A DNA stretch of 12,924 bases from contig JACCSF010000072.1 of assembly GCA_013813135.1 (NCBI GenBank), forward strand, positions 1 to 12,924, written 5' to 3'. The notes under the pieces are model-generated. The model did not search any database. It worked only from the letters and a program-made list of their open reading frames with translations, and had not been told where the DNA came from. Shown piece after piece: positions 4,876 to 11,378 of the stretch (position 1 is the first letter of the stretch; each line of letters starts with the position of its first letter). Source of the stretch: Thermoleophilaceae bacterium (GTDB taxonomy: Bacteria > Actinomycetota > Thermoleophilia > Solirubrobacterales > Thermoleophilaceae). The translations under genes and the position numbers were made by a program.

Positions 4876-7425
4876 GTGAACGAGCTGCCGGAGCTCTTCG
4901 ACCTGCGCCTGAAGGCGCGCTCGCTCGCCTACCTCTTCACGGCGGGGGCGGGTCTCGGGGCGCTCACGCTGATCCTGCCTCACGACGAGGCCTTCCGGGA
5001 CCTCCAGATCTGGGTCGTCGTGGGCACCGCGGTGGTGATCGGCGCCGTCCTCTACTGGGCCGCCGACCGCGTCGCCGAATGGCAGCTGCACGTCGCGCTC
5101 GCGGCCGGGACGACGCTGCTGACCCTAGGCAACTACTACACGGGCACGGCCAACCTCTACGCCCTGCTCTACACCTGGGCGGGGCTCTACGCGTTCTACT
5201 TCCTCGGCACCCGGCCGGCACTCCTGCACCTGGCGTACATCGGCGTGGTCTACGCGATCGTGCTCTCGCTCCGCGAGCCGCCCAGCCCGGCGATCCGCTG
5301 GCTGTTGGCCGTGGGGACACCGCTGATCGCCGGGTTGCTGATCTCGCGCATGCTCAACCGGCTGCGGGCCGAGCAGGCCGAATCCGACCAGCGGGCACGC
5401 GAGCTGCGCGAAAGTGAGGCCCGCACGCGGCTTGTGCTGGACGCCGCGCCGGACGCGTTCGTCACCCTGGACGCCGAGGGCATCATCCGCGGCTGGAACC
5501 GCGCAGCCGAGCGCATCTTCGGCTGGACGGCCACGGAGGCGATCGGGCAGTCCATGCGGGTGCTCGTGACACCGGCCGAGTTCCGCGACCGCCACGACGA
5601 ACGCCGCCAGTCGCTCGTCGCGAACAGCGGCACGCCGGCGCCCACCCACTACGAGGTCGAGCTCCAGCGCCGCGACGGCACCCGCTTCCCTGCCGAGTCG
5701 ACCGTGTCCAGGGTCGACGTTCGCGGCGATATCCTGCTGGCCGGGTTCATCCGCGACGTGAGCGACCGGCGCCGTCAGCAGGACGAGCGCGAGGCGCTGC
5801 TGCGCGAGCAGGCGGCCCGCGCCGAGGCCGAGCGCGTGGCAGAGATGGTCAGCGGCATGCAGCTGCTCGTGGACGCCGCGCTCGCGCACCGCACGCTCGA
5901 CGACATCCTGTTCGACCTCGTGGCGCGTGTACGGGCAGTGCTCGACGCCGACGCCGCCGCGATCTACCTCGCCGCGGAGGGCGCGCTGACGCTGTCCGCG
6001 GTCTCCGGCGGCGTGCCTCGAGACGATCCGGTCGAAGCGCTGCCCTTCGGGGAGGGCTTCGCCGGACGTGTGGCGGCCGAGCGCCAGCCGATGCTGGTCC
6101 AGGATCCGTCGCCCGGCGAGCTCCCGTACCCCGCTCTGGCCGACCTCGGGATCGACTCGCTGATCGGTCTGCCGCTGCTTGCCGAGGGCGACGTGACGGG
6201 CGTGCTGGTGGTGTGCGCCTCCGAGCCACGCCACTTCACGTCCGACGACGTCAACCTGCTTCGGCTGGCCGCCGATCGGGTGGCGCTTGCGGTCGACCAC
6301 GCGCGCGTGTACGAGCGCGAGCACCGGATCGCCGAGACGCTCCAGCGCAGCCTCCTGCCCGAGCGCCTGCCGCAGCTGCCCGGGCTGTCGGTGGCCGCTC
6401 GCTACCTGCCCGCCGCCGCGGAGGCCGAGGTCGGGGGAGACTGGTACGACGTGCTGCCGACCCCGGGCGGAGGGGTAGGCCTGGTGATGGGCGACGTGGC
6501 GGGGAAGGGCCTGGCGGCGGCGTCGATGGTTGGACGGCTGCGCAGCGCGCTGCGCGCGTACGCGCTCGAGGGGCACGCGCCCGCGCGCGTGGTCGAGCAG
6601 CTCAACCGCCTGATCTGGACCGAGGAGGACGAGAGCCAGATGGCCACGCTGATCTACGTGGTCGTGGACCCGGTCGCCGGGGAACTGCATTGGGTCAACG
6701 CCGGTCACCCGCCGCCGCTCCTGCTGAGCGACGGCGGCACTCCCCAGTTCCTGGAGGGCGGCAGCTCGGTTCCGCTCGGCGTGCTGCCGTTCCCCGAGTT
6801 CGCGGAGGTGTCGATGCAGATCGACCAGGGGGCTACCGTGGTGCTCTACACCGACGGGCTGGTGGAACGCCCGGGCGAGCACATCGACTCTGGGCTGGAC
6901 CGCCTCGCGGACGTGGTGCGCGGAGAGTCCGCCGATCCCCAGCTGCTCTGCGACCGGGTGTTGCGCGAGCTGGTGCCCGAGGGCGGCGCGCCCGACGACG
7001 TGGCTCTGCTGACGCTGCGCACGATCCCGATGGCGGACCGATTCCACGTGGAGCTGCCTACCGAACCGGAGGCGCTCGCCTCGATGCGCGGCCTGCTCCG
7101 GCGCTGGCTGCGGCACGTGGACGGCTCCGAGCTGGAGATCACCGAGGTGGTCACCGCTTGCGGTGAGGCCGCGACCAACGCGATCGAGCACGCCGGCGCC
7201 GGCATTCCGTTCGAGATCAGCGGGCAGGTCGAGGGCCGCAAGGTGGATATCTCGGTGCGCGACTTCGGCGCCTGGCGCGCCCCTCGAGAGGGCGACCACG
7301 GCAGAGGTATCTCCCTCATGCGGGCGTTGATGGATAGCGTTGAGGTCGTGCCCACGCCGGAAGGGACTACGGTCCGGATGCAACGGACTCTGATGGAGTC
7401 GAACGCGAACGGAGACCGCCAGTGA
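4876..7425 (+). CDS. Membrane PAS-GAF-SpoIIE phosphatase with C-terminal RsbW-like kinase domain
   Basis: This 849-residue protein combines sensing with both enzyme types of a partner switch. Six membrane segments (about residues 16-157) are followed by a PAS domain (about 183-300, with LDAAPDAFVTLDAEGIIRGW), a short coiled region and a GAF domain (about 328-479). The SpoIIE/PP2C domain (about 488-715) has its metal-binding acidic residues: D522 in GGDWYD, D540 in GDVAGKG, D660 in YTDGLVE and PDD at 706-708. The HATPase_c anti-sigma kinase domain (about 728-838) has its N-box (EAATNAIEHA, N768) and a GRGISLM ATP-lid motif. In the RsbU/RsbW/RsbV logic the phosphatase removes phosphate from a STAS protein and the kinase adds it or binds sigma; here both lie in one chain, next to a STAS gene. 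The signal sensed is unknown. A start at GTG 4855 would add 7 residues. Confidence 0.92.
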   Translation: MNELPELFDLRLKARSLAYLFTAGAGLGALTLILPHDEAFRDLQIWVVVGTAVVIGAVLYWAADRVAEWQLHVALAAGTTLLTLGNYYTGTANLYALLYTWAGLYAFYFLGTRPALLHLAYIGVVYAIVLSLREPPSPAIRWLLAVGTPLIAGLLISRMLNRLRAEQAESDQRARELRESEARTRLVLDAAPDAFVTLDAEGIIRGWNRAAERIFGWTATEAIGQSMRVLVTPAEFRDRHDERRQSLVANSGTPAPTHYEVELQRRDGTRFPAESTVSRVDVRGDILLAGFIRDVSDRRRQQDEREALLREQAARAEAERVAEMVSGMQLLVDAALAHRTLDDILFDLVARVRAVLDADAAAIYLAAEGALTLSAVSGGVPRDDPVEALPFGEGFAGRVAAERQPMLVQDPSPGELPYPALADLGIDSLIGLPLLAEGDVTGVLVVCASEPRHFTSDDVNLLRLAADRVALAVDHARVYEREHRIAETLQRSLLPERLPQLPGLSVAARYLPAAAEAEVGGDWYDVLPTPGGGVGLVMGDVAGKGLAAASMVGRLRSALRAYALEGHAPARVVEQLNRLIWTEEDESQMATLIYVVVDPVAGELHWVNAGHPPPLLLSDGGTPQFLEGGSSVPLGVLPFPEFAEVSMQIDQGATVVLYTDGLVERPGEHIDSGLDRLADVVRGESADPQLLCDRVLRELVPEGGAPDDVALLTLRTIPMADRFHVELPTEPEALASMRGLLRRWLRHVDGSELEITEVVTACGEAATNAIEHAGAGIPFEISGQVEGRKVDISVRDFGAWRAPREGDHGRGISLMRALMDSVEVVPTPEGTTVRMQRTLMESNANGDRQ

Positions 7426-7784
7426 TGGACCTGGTTCAACTCGAGATCGAAGAGCGGGGTGAAGTCGTGATCGCCCGCGTGACGGGCGAGCTAGACCTCG
7501 CCGGCGCACCCTCTATGGGAGACGCGATCGGCGAGGCCGTGCCGACATCGGCGCGGGGCCTGGTGGTCGACTTCAGCGGGCTCGAGTTCATCGATTCGAG
7601 CGGTATCGCGATGCTCTTCAACCTGGCCCGGCGACTCGGCAGCCGGCGACAGGAGCTGCGGGTGGTCGCACTCGACGGCGGGCCGGTCGCCCGCGTGCTG
7701 GACATCGTCGAGTTCGATCGTGCAGCGCCGGTCCACCAGACGCTCGACGACGCGCTGGCGCAGATTTCGCCCGACGGCGCCTGA
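7422..7784 (+). CDS. STAS-domain anti-sigma factor antagonist
   Basis: The 120-residue protein is a single STAS domain, as in SpoIIAA/RsbV. It has GEVVIARVTGELDLAGAP (13-30) and the phosphorylation loop FIDSSGIAML (56-65). One of S59/S60 should be the phosphorylated residue, by analogy with SpoIIAA Ser58. When unphosphorylated such proteins bind the HATPase anti-sigma kinase and free its sigma factor. The start is taken as GTG 7422, overlapping the phosphatase stop by 4 bases (GTGA), with GGAG 7 bases upstream; ATG 7425 is the next codon. Overlap and spacing show tight co-expression, and the upstream SpoIIE and HATPase domains are the expected partners. No cognate SigB/SigF-type sigma gene is in the window. 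Confidence 0.92.
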   Translation: MMDLVQLEIEERGEVVIARVTGELDLAGAPSMGDAIGEAVPTSARGLVVDFSGLEFIDSSGIAMLFNLARRLGSRRQELRVVALDGGPVARVLDIVEFDRAAPVHQTLDDALAQISPDGA

Positions 7785-7788
7785 GGCT

Positions 7789-7803
7789 TCCGGCTAAGCC
7801 GGA
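7789..7803. terminator. Small bidirectional hairpin between convergent genes
   Basis: TCCGGC (7789-7794) and GCCGGA (7798-7803) form a perfect 6-bp stem with a TAA loop, placed between the STAS stop (7784) and the hydrolase stop (7796-7794), which it overlaps. A symmetric stem between convergent genes fits a shared terminator. No T-tract is present on either side, so the function is tentative. Confidence 0.4.
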
Positions 7804-8603
7804 GCGGGGGCCCGCTCCGCGATGAAGTCGAGCACCAAGCGGTTGAACTCCTCGGCCCGCTCCACGTTCGCGCCGTGGGGAGGGGCCGGCAGCACCGTCA
7901 GCCGGGCGCGGGGGATCAGCTCCGCCAGTTCGCGCGACTTCCAGACGGGCACGAGGATGTCGTGCTCGGCGCCGATCACATGGGTCGGCACGCGCACCGC
8001 CGTCAGCCGCTCGCGCGCGTCGTGCCGGCCGCAGGCCTCGAGCTGGCGGATGAACGCCTCGGGCGGCTGCGGATGCGGGTGCTGCAGCATCATGCCGCGC
8101 ATCCACGTGACGCCCTCCTCGTTCTCGAAGAAGGCCTCGGAGAAGTTGAGCAGCATCAGCTCGTCCACATGTTCCTCGCGCGAGATCTTCCGGACGCGCT
8201 GGGTCCAGACGTCGCTCAGCTTGCGCGCCCAGGCGCCGCCGGCCGGGAAGGTGACCGCGAGCGTCAGCGTGCGCACCCGCTCGGGGGCGCCGAGCGCGAT
8301 CTCCTGGGCGATCGCCCCGCCCATCGACACGCCGAGCAGGTGGAACGAGTCCAGCTCGAGCGCATCGGCCAGCGCCAGCGTGTCCTGCGCCATGTCGGTG
8401 ATCTCGTATGGCCGGTCGGCCATCGAGGAGCGGCCGACGTCGCGGTTGTCGAAGGTGATCGTCCGGTGGCTCGACGAGAAGGCCGGCACCTGAAGCATCC
8501 AGGCGACCGAGTCGGCGGACAGGCCCATCACGCAGAGCAGCGGCTCGCCCTCGCCGCGGACCTCGTAGTAGAGCGTCTGTCCGTTGACCTCGGCTGTCGG
8601 CAT
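7794..8603 (-). CDS. Alpha/beta hydrolase
   Basis: The 269-residue product is a typical alpha/beta-hydrolase-fold enzyme. It has the nucleophile elbow GVSMGG (S93), an acid in GAEHDILVP (D215) and the catalytic His in PPHGANVE (H243), plus the common FDNRDVGRSS segment (51-60) and an oxyanion region near VMGLSAD. The cap between residues 120 and 185 is long, as in esterases and epoxide or lactone hydrolases; the substrate cannot be assigned. The ATG at 8603 overlaps the TAA of the thioesterase gene by one base (TAATG), and AGGAGG lies 8 bases upstream inside that gene, so the two are co-translated. No signal peptide is present, so it is probably cytoplasmic. Confidence 0.92.
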   Translation of the reverse strand: MPTAEVNGQTLYYEVRGEGEPLLCVMGLSADSVAWMLQVPAFSSSHRTITFDNRDVGRSSMADRPYEITDMAQDTLALADALELDSFHLLGVSMGGAIAQEIALGAPERVRTLTLAVTFPAGGAWARKLSDVWTQRVRKISREEHVDELMLLNFSEAFFENEEGVTWMRGMMLQHPHPQPPEAFIRQLEACGRHDARERLTAVRVPTHVIGAEHDILVPVWKSRELAELIPRARLTVLPAPPHGANVERAEEFNRLVLDFIAERAPAPA

Positions 8604-8956
8604 TACGCGTTCCTCCTCGGGAAGATGGTGAAACTTCCGATGGCGGTGGCCAGACGGCGGTTGCGCCGGTCGAGCGTCGTGCGGCAGACGATCTCACCCT
8701 CGGTTGCGGTGGCGACGTAGTTGATGGCGATGGACACGGTCGCGATGCCCTCGTCCCCGGCGGTCTCCCGCCAGAGCGTCGAGCCCATGCAGTAGTCCAC
8801 CTGGGCGTACGTCACCGCGCCCGAGAGCAGGCCGGCGGCGTTGATCAGCTCGGGGCGGATCTCGACGCGCACCGTGTCCGCGCTGTCCCAGCGCATGCCG
8901 ATCCAGCGACTGATGCCGTCGATGCCCTGGGCTTGTGCGGGGTTCTCGGCCCTCAC
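8603..8956 (-). CDS. Hotdog-fold thioesterase-like protein (PaaI-related)
   Basis: Taking the GTG at 8956, the 117-residue product fits a single hotdog domain: GIDGISRWIGMRW (11-23), NAAGLLSGAVTYAQVDYCMG (39-58, probably the central helix, with D54 in the catalytic-acid position) and beta strands such as VSIAINYVA and IGSFTIF. PaaI-type enzymes hydrolyse acyl-CoA thioesters and usually carry HGG before the helix; here that site reads SGA, so catalysis may differ or be absent. The frame stays open far upstream to 9544, but that part is antisense to the VOC gene at 9098 and is not credible. The GTG lies 8 bases after TAGGGT, so the mRNA is probably leaderless. It is the first gene of an operon with the hydrolase, and together they could cleave a CoA ester and a related ester (inference). 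Confidence 0.8.
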   Translation of the reverse strand: MRAENPAQAQGIDGISRWIGMRWDSADTVRVEIRPELINAAGLLSGAVTYAQVDYCMGSTLWRETAGDEGIATVSIAINYVATATEGEIVCRTTLDRRNRRLATAIGSFTIFPRRNA

Positions 8957-8964
8957 GTCGGGCA

Positions 8965-8970
8965 ACCCTA
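8965..8970 (-). promoter_or_regulatory. -10 box TAGGGT for the thioesterase/hydrolase operon
   Basis: On the minus strand TAGGGT ends 8 bases before the GTG at 8956, the same geometry as at 2119, 4534 and 11363. A leaderless transcript is expected. The repeat at 8981-8996 lies 10 bases upstream, across the expected -35 region. Confidence 0.5.
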
Positions 8971-8980
8971 CCGGCCTTGC

Positions 8981-8996
8981 TTGGCCAGCCAGCCAA
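8981..8996. repeat. Promoter-associated repeat TTGGCCAGCCAGCCAA
   Basis: This 16-base element lies in the 141-bp gap between the divergent thioesterase and VOC genes. Its first 15 bases recur exactly at 11341-11355 upstream of the monooxygenase. It has TTGGC/GCCAA ends and an internal CCAG tandem. It overlaps the expected -35 region of the thioesterase promoter, so it may be a regulator site. The rest of the gap holds nothing else I can name. Confidence 0.5.
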
Positions 8997-9097
8997 CAGC
9001 GGCCCGGTGCGCTCGTGGGGATACTTGCGCCCTCGCGGGCGTGCCGCCTGGCCTTTCCTGCAGGAGAACGCCGGCTGAATGCGCAACCATCCGGGCC

Positions 9098-9496
9098 ATG
9101 ACCGAGACCGCAAAGCTGGGTTGGGTGATCGCCTACGTGCCCGACGTCCCGGCGGCGATCGAGTTCTACGAGAGCGCCTTCGGCCTCGCACGCAACTTCG
9201 TCGCCGAGGACGCCAGCTTCGGTGAGCTGAACACGGGCCCGACCAAGCTGGCGTTCGCCACCGAGCAGCTGGGGGAGTCCAACTTCGACGCGGGCTTCCA
9301 GCGCCCGAGTGCCGATCGGCCCTTCAACATCGAGATCGCGCTTGTGTTCGAGGACGTCGAGGCGGCCTTCAAGCGAGCTCTCGAGCACGGCGCCTCGGCG
9401 CTGGCCGAGCCCAAGCGCAAGCCGTGGGGCCAAGTCGTCGCCTACGTTCGCGACCCCTTCGGCACCCTGGTGGAGCTCGCCTCGCCGACCGACTGA
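9098..9496 (+). CDS. Small VOC-family (glyoxalase/bleomycin-resistance-like) protein
   Basis: The 132-residue product is a canonical single-chain VOC protein with two beta-alpha-beta modules: WVIAYVPDVPAAIEFYESAFGL (9-30) and, in the second half, ALVFEDVEAAFKRALEHGA ending with VAYVRDPFGTLVELASP. The DPFGTLVEL ending, with its metal-ligand-type Glu, is typical. Such proteins bind or convert small molecules, often as dimers, and no substrate can be assigned. The ATG at 9098 has no Shine-Dalgarno and no clear TAnnnT box, so its promoter is unclear. It is divergent from the thioesterase operon, and the DipZ-like gene begins 41 bases after its stop. A longer in-frame start at 8933 would overlap the thioesterase gene and is rejected. 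Confidence 0.88.
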   Translation: MTETAKLGWVIAYVPDVPAAIEFYESAFGLARNFVAEDASFGELNTGPTKLAFATEQLGESNFDAGFQRPSADRPFNIEIALVFEDVEAAFKRALEHGASALAEPKRKPWGQVVAYVRDPFGTLVELASPTD

Positions 9497-9523
9497 CGTC
9501 ATCGGTCCGTAAGCCGCCTCAGC

Positions 9524-9529
9524 CATGAT
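9524..9529 (+). promoter_or_regulatory. Possible -10 box CATGAT before the DipZ-like gene
   Basis: CATGAT lies 8 bases before the GTG at 9538, matching the spacing of the other leaderless-type promoters but with C instead of T at the first position. No Shine-Dalgarno precedes the GTG. Read-through from the VOC gene 41 bases upstream is the alternative. Confidence 0.3.
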
Positions 9530-9537
9530 GGGGCGCG

Positions 9538-11268
9538 GTGGCACTGCTCGTCCTGTTCGCGTTCGTCGCGGGCGCCGGCACGGCGCTGACTCCGTGCGTC
9601 CTGCCGGTCCTGCCGGCCCTGCTCGCCGCGACGGGCAGCGGAGGGCGGCGCCGCCCGATCGGGGTGATCTGCGGCCTGGTCACCACCTTCACGGTCGCGA
9701 TCGTCGCGCTCGCCTCGGTGATCGACGGCGTCGGCCTGCCCGACGAGACCGTGCGGGCACTCGCCGTCGTCGTGCTGTTCGTCTTCGGCGTCTCGCTGCT
9801 CGTGCCGTCGGTGGCGGCGCGCATCGAGGCGCCGCTCACGCGCCTGGCCCGCTTCGGGCCAACCGACCGGGGCGACGGCTTCTGGTCGGGCCTGCTCGTG
9901 GGAGCGGGACTCGGGTTCGTCTACGCGCCCTGCGCGGGACCGATCCTCGCGGCCGTGGTCTCGGTGTCGGCCACGACCGGCGCATCCGGCGAGCTTGTGG
10001 TCGTGGCGCTCGGGTACGCCGCAGGCTCCGCGCTGGTGCTGCTGCTGATCGCCTACGGAGGCAGGCGCCTGCTGGACCGGCTGCGCGCGGCCGGGCGCGG
10101 CGCCGCGGTCCAGCGCACGCTCGGCATCGTGATGGTGGCAACCGCCGTCGCGGTGGCCACGGACCTCGACGTGCGCTTCCAGACCGCGCTCGCCAACGAC
10201 TTCCCGGACTTCCTCACGAACCCCACGCGCGCGCTCGAGCGCTCCGGCGCCGTCGAGGACCGGCTGGCGGAGCTGCGCGGGCGGGCGCGCTTCGCCGAGA
10301 GCGCGCGCGGCGCAGAACGCAAGGCCGGGCTGCCGGTGCTGGGCCGGGCGCCCGACTTCACGGGCAACGAGCGCTGGTTCAACACTCCGGCCGGCGCCCC
10401 GCTCCACGTGCGCCAGCTGCGCGGCAAGGTGGTGCTGGTCGACTTCTGGACCTACACCTGCATCAACTGCATCCGCACCCTGCCGTACCTGCGCGCCTGG
10501 GACGCCCGCTATGGCAAGCGCGGACTGACGATCGTGGGCGTGCACACGCCCGAGTTCCCGTTCGAGCGCGACGCGCACAACGTCGAGCGCGCGATTGGTC
10601 AGAACCAGCTGCGCTATGCGGTCGCCCAGGACAACGAGTACGCCACCTGGAGCGCGTGGGGCAACCAATACTGGCCGGCCAAGTACCTGATCGACTCGCG
10701 CGGGCGCGTGCGCTACGCGCATTTCGGCGAGGGCGAGTACGAGAAGACCGAGTCGGCGATCCGGGCCCTGCTCGCCGAGGCCGGCGCCTCCCACCTGGGC
10801 GAGACGGCCCGGGCGAGAGTTGAGACTGCCTCGCCCGAGCTTGCCACGCCCGAGACCTACCTCAACTACGAGCGGGCGAAGAACTTCGACCCGCCGCTGC
10901 GGCCCGGGGTCGGCAGCTACGCCGGCGCCAGCGATCTGGCGCCCGTGCATTTCTCGCTGTCGGGCACGTGGGACATCTCGGCGGAGTCAGCCACCGCCGT
11001 CCGCGACGCGCGCATCGACGCGCGGGTGACCGCCCGCAAGGTGTTCCTCGTGCTGGGCACGAGCGACGGGCGCCCCCGCCAGGTGCAGGTGCTGCTCGAC
11101 GGCCGGCCGCTGCCTGAGGACGAGGCCGGGGAGGACGTGACGGGCGGGCGCGTGACTGTGCGTGACCAGCGCCTCTACCGCCTCGTGTCCCTGCCCAAGG
11201 TCGAGGATCGCCGCCTGACTCTGGAGCTGCCGCCGGGCGTGAGCGGCTACGCGTTCACGTTCGGCTGA
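9538..11268 (+). CDS. DipZ-type CcdA/thioredoxin fusion protein
   Basis: This 576-residue membrane protein joins three parts. Residues 1-210 form a CcdA/DsbD-like bundle of about six helices with its two conserved cysteines in TPCVLP (C20) and APCAGP (C132), which carry electrons across the membrane. Residues 265-415 are a TlpA-like thioredoxin domain with WTYTCINC (C308/C311) and VDFW, expected on the outer face. Residues 425-576 form a beta-rich C-terminal domain like that of mycobacterial DipZ. The likely role is passing cytoplasmic reducing power to extracytoplasmic disulfides or cytochrome c maturation. It is shorter than the roughly 695-residue M. tuberculosis protein. The start is the GTG at 9538; the ATGs at 9525 and 9528 are out of frame. 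No cytochrome c genes are nearby. The secreted Cys-repeat protein in this window is an imaginable but untested client. Confidence 0.9.
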   Translation: MALLVLFAFVAGAGTALTPCVLPVLPALLAATGSGGRRRPIGVICGLVTTFTVAIVALASVIDGVGLPDETVRALAVVVLFVFGVSLLVPSVAARIEAPLTRLARFGPTDRGDGFWSGLLVGAGLGFVYAPCAGPILAAVVSVSATTGASGELVVVALGYAAGSALVLLLIAYGGRRLLDRLRAAGRGAAVQRTLGIVMVATAVAVATDLDVRFQTALANDFPDFLTNPTRALERSGAVEDRLAELRGRARFAESARGAERKAGLPVLGRAPDFTGNERWFNTPAGAPLHVRQLRGKVVLVDFWTYTCINCIRTLPYLRAWDARYGKRGLTIVGVHTPEFPFERDAHNVERAIGQNQLRYAVAQDNEYATWSAWGNQYWPAKYLIDSRGRVRYAHFGEGEYEKTESAIRALLAEAGASHLGETARARVETASPELATPETYLNYERAKNFDPPLRPGVGSYAGASDLAPVHFSLSGTWDISAESATAVRDARIDARVTARKVFLVLGTSDGRPRQVQVLLDGRPLPEDEAGEDVTGGRVTVRDQRLYRLVSLPKVEDRRLTLELPPGVSGYAFTFG

Positions 11269-11278
11269 GCGATGCCAC

Positions 11279-11298
11279 CCGGGGGCTCACGCCCCCGG
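11279..11298 (+). terminator. Strong GC hairpin after the DipZ-like gene
   Basis: CCGGGGGC (11279-11286) and GCCCCCGG (11291-11298) form a perfect 8-bp stem with a TCAC loop, starting 11 bases after the stop codon. A C-rich stretch rather than T residues follows, so it resembles the GC-only terminators common in high-GC actinobacteria. Confidence 0.6.
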
Positions 11299-11319
11299 CC
11301 CCCGTGGCTCGCTGGCCGG

Positions 11320-11355
11320 TGGCTGGCTGGCCGCCGCTGATTGGCCAGCCAGCCA
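11320..11355. repeat. 13-bp perfect inverted repeat upstream of the monooxygenase
   Basis: TGGCTGGCTGGCC (11320-11332) and GGCCAGCCAGCCA (11343-11355) are exact inverted copies around a 10-base loop. The right arm is part of TTGGCCAGCCAGCCA (11341-11355), identical to 8981-8995 at the thioesterase promoter. Its right end is 7 bases before the TAGGCT box, so TTGGCC (11341-11346) sits where a -35 would be, 16 bases upstream. It may be a dimer-binding operator; a second terminator stem is the alternative. Confidence 0.6.
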
Positions 11356-11362
11356 GGATTGG

Positions 11363-11368
11363 TAGGCT
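11363..11368 (+). promoter_or_regulatory. -10 box TAGGCT for the monooxygenase gene
   Basis: TAGGCT ends 10 bases before the GTG at 11379, with TTGGCC as a possible -35 at a 16-base spacing. This predicts a leaderless mRNA, and no Shine-Dalgarno precedes the GTG. Confidence 0.5.
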
Positions 11369-11378
11369 CGCCCTCACC

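Noticed and set aside
5125..7509. 794-residue minus-strand open frame
   Set aside because: It lies opposite the phosphatase/kinase gene, whose domains and catalytic residues are intact; the antisense product is low-complexity His/Arg/Gly-rich.
8957..9544. Upstream extension of the thioesterase frame to 9544
   Set aside because: It is antisense to the VOC gene and beyond the hotdog domain; GTG 8956 with its TAGGGT box gives a family-sized protein.
9499..10950. 483-residue minus-strand open frame
   Set aside because: It is a shadow of the DipZ-like gene, rich in Arg/Asp/Gly/His with no domain.
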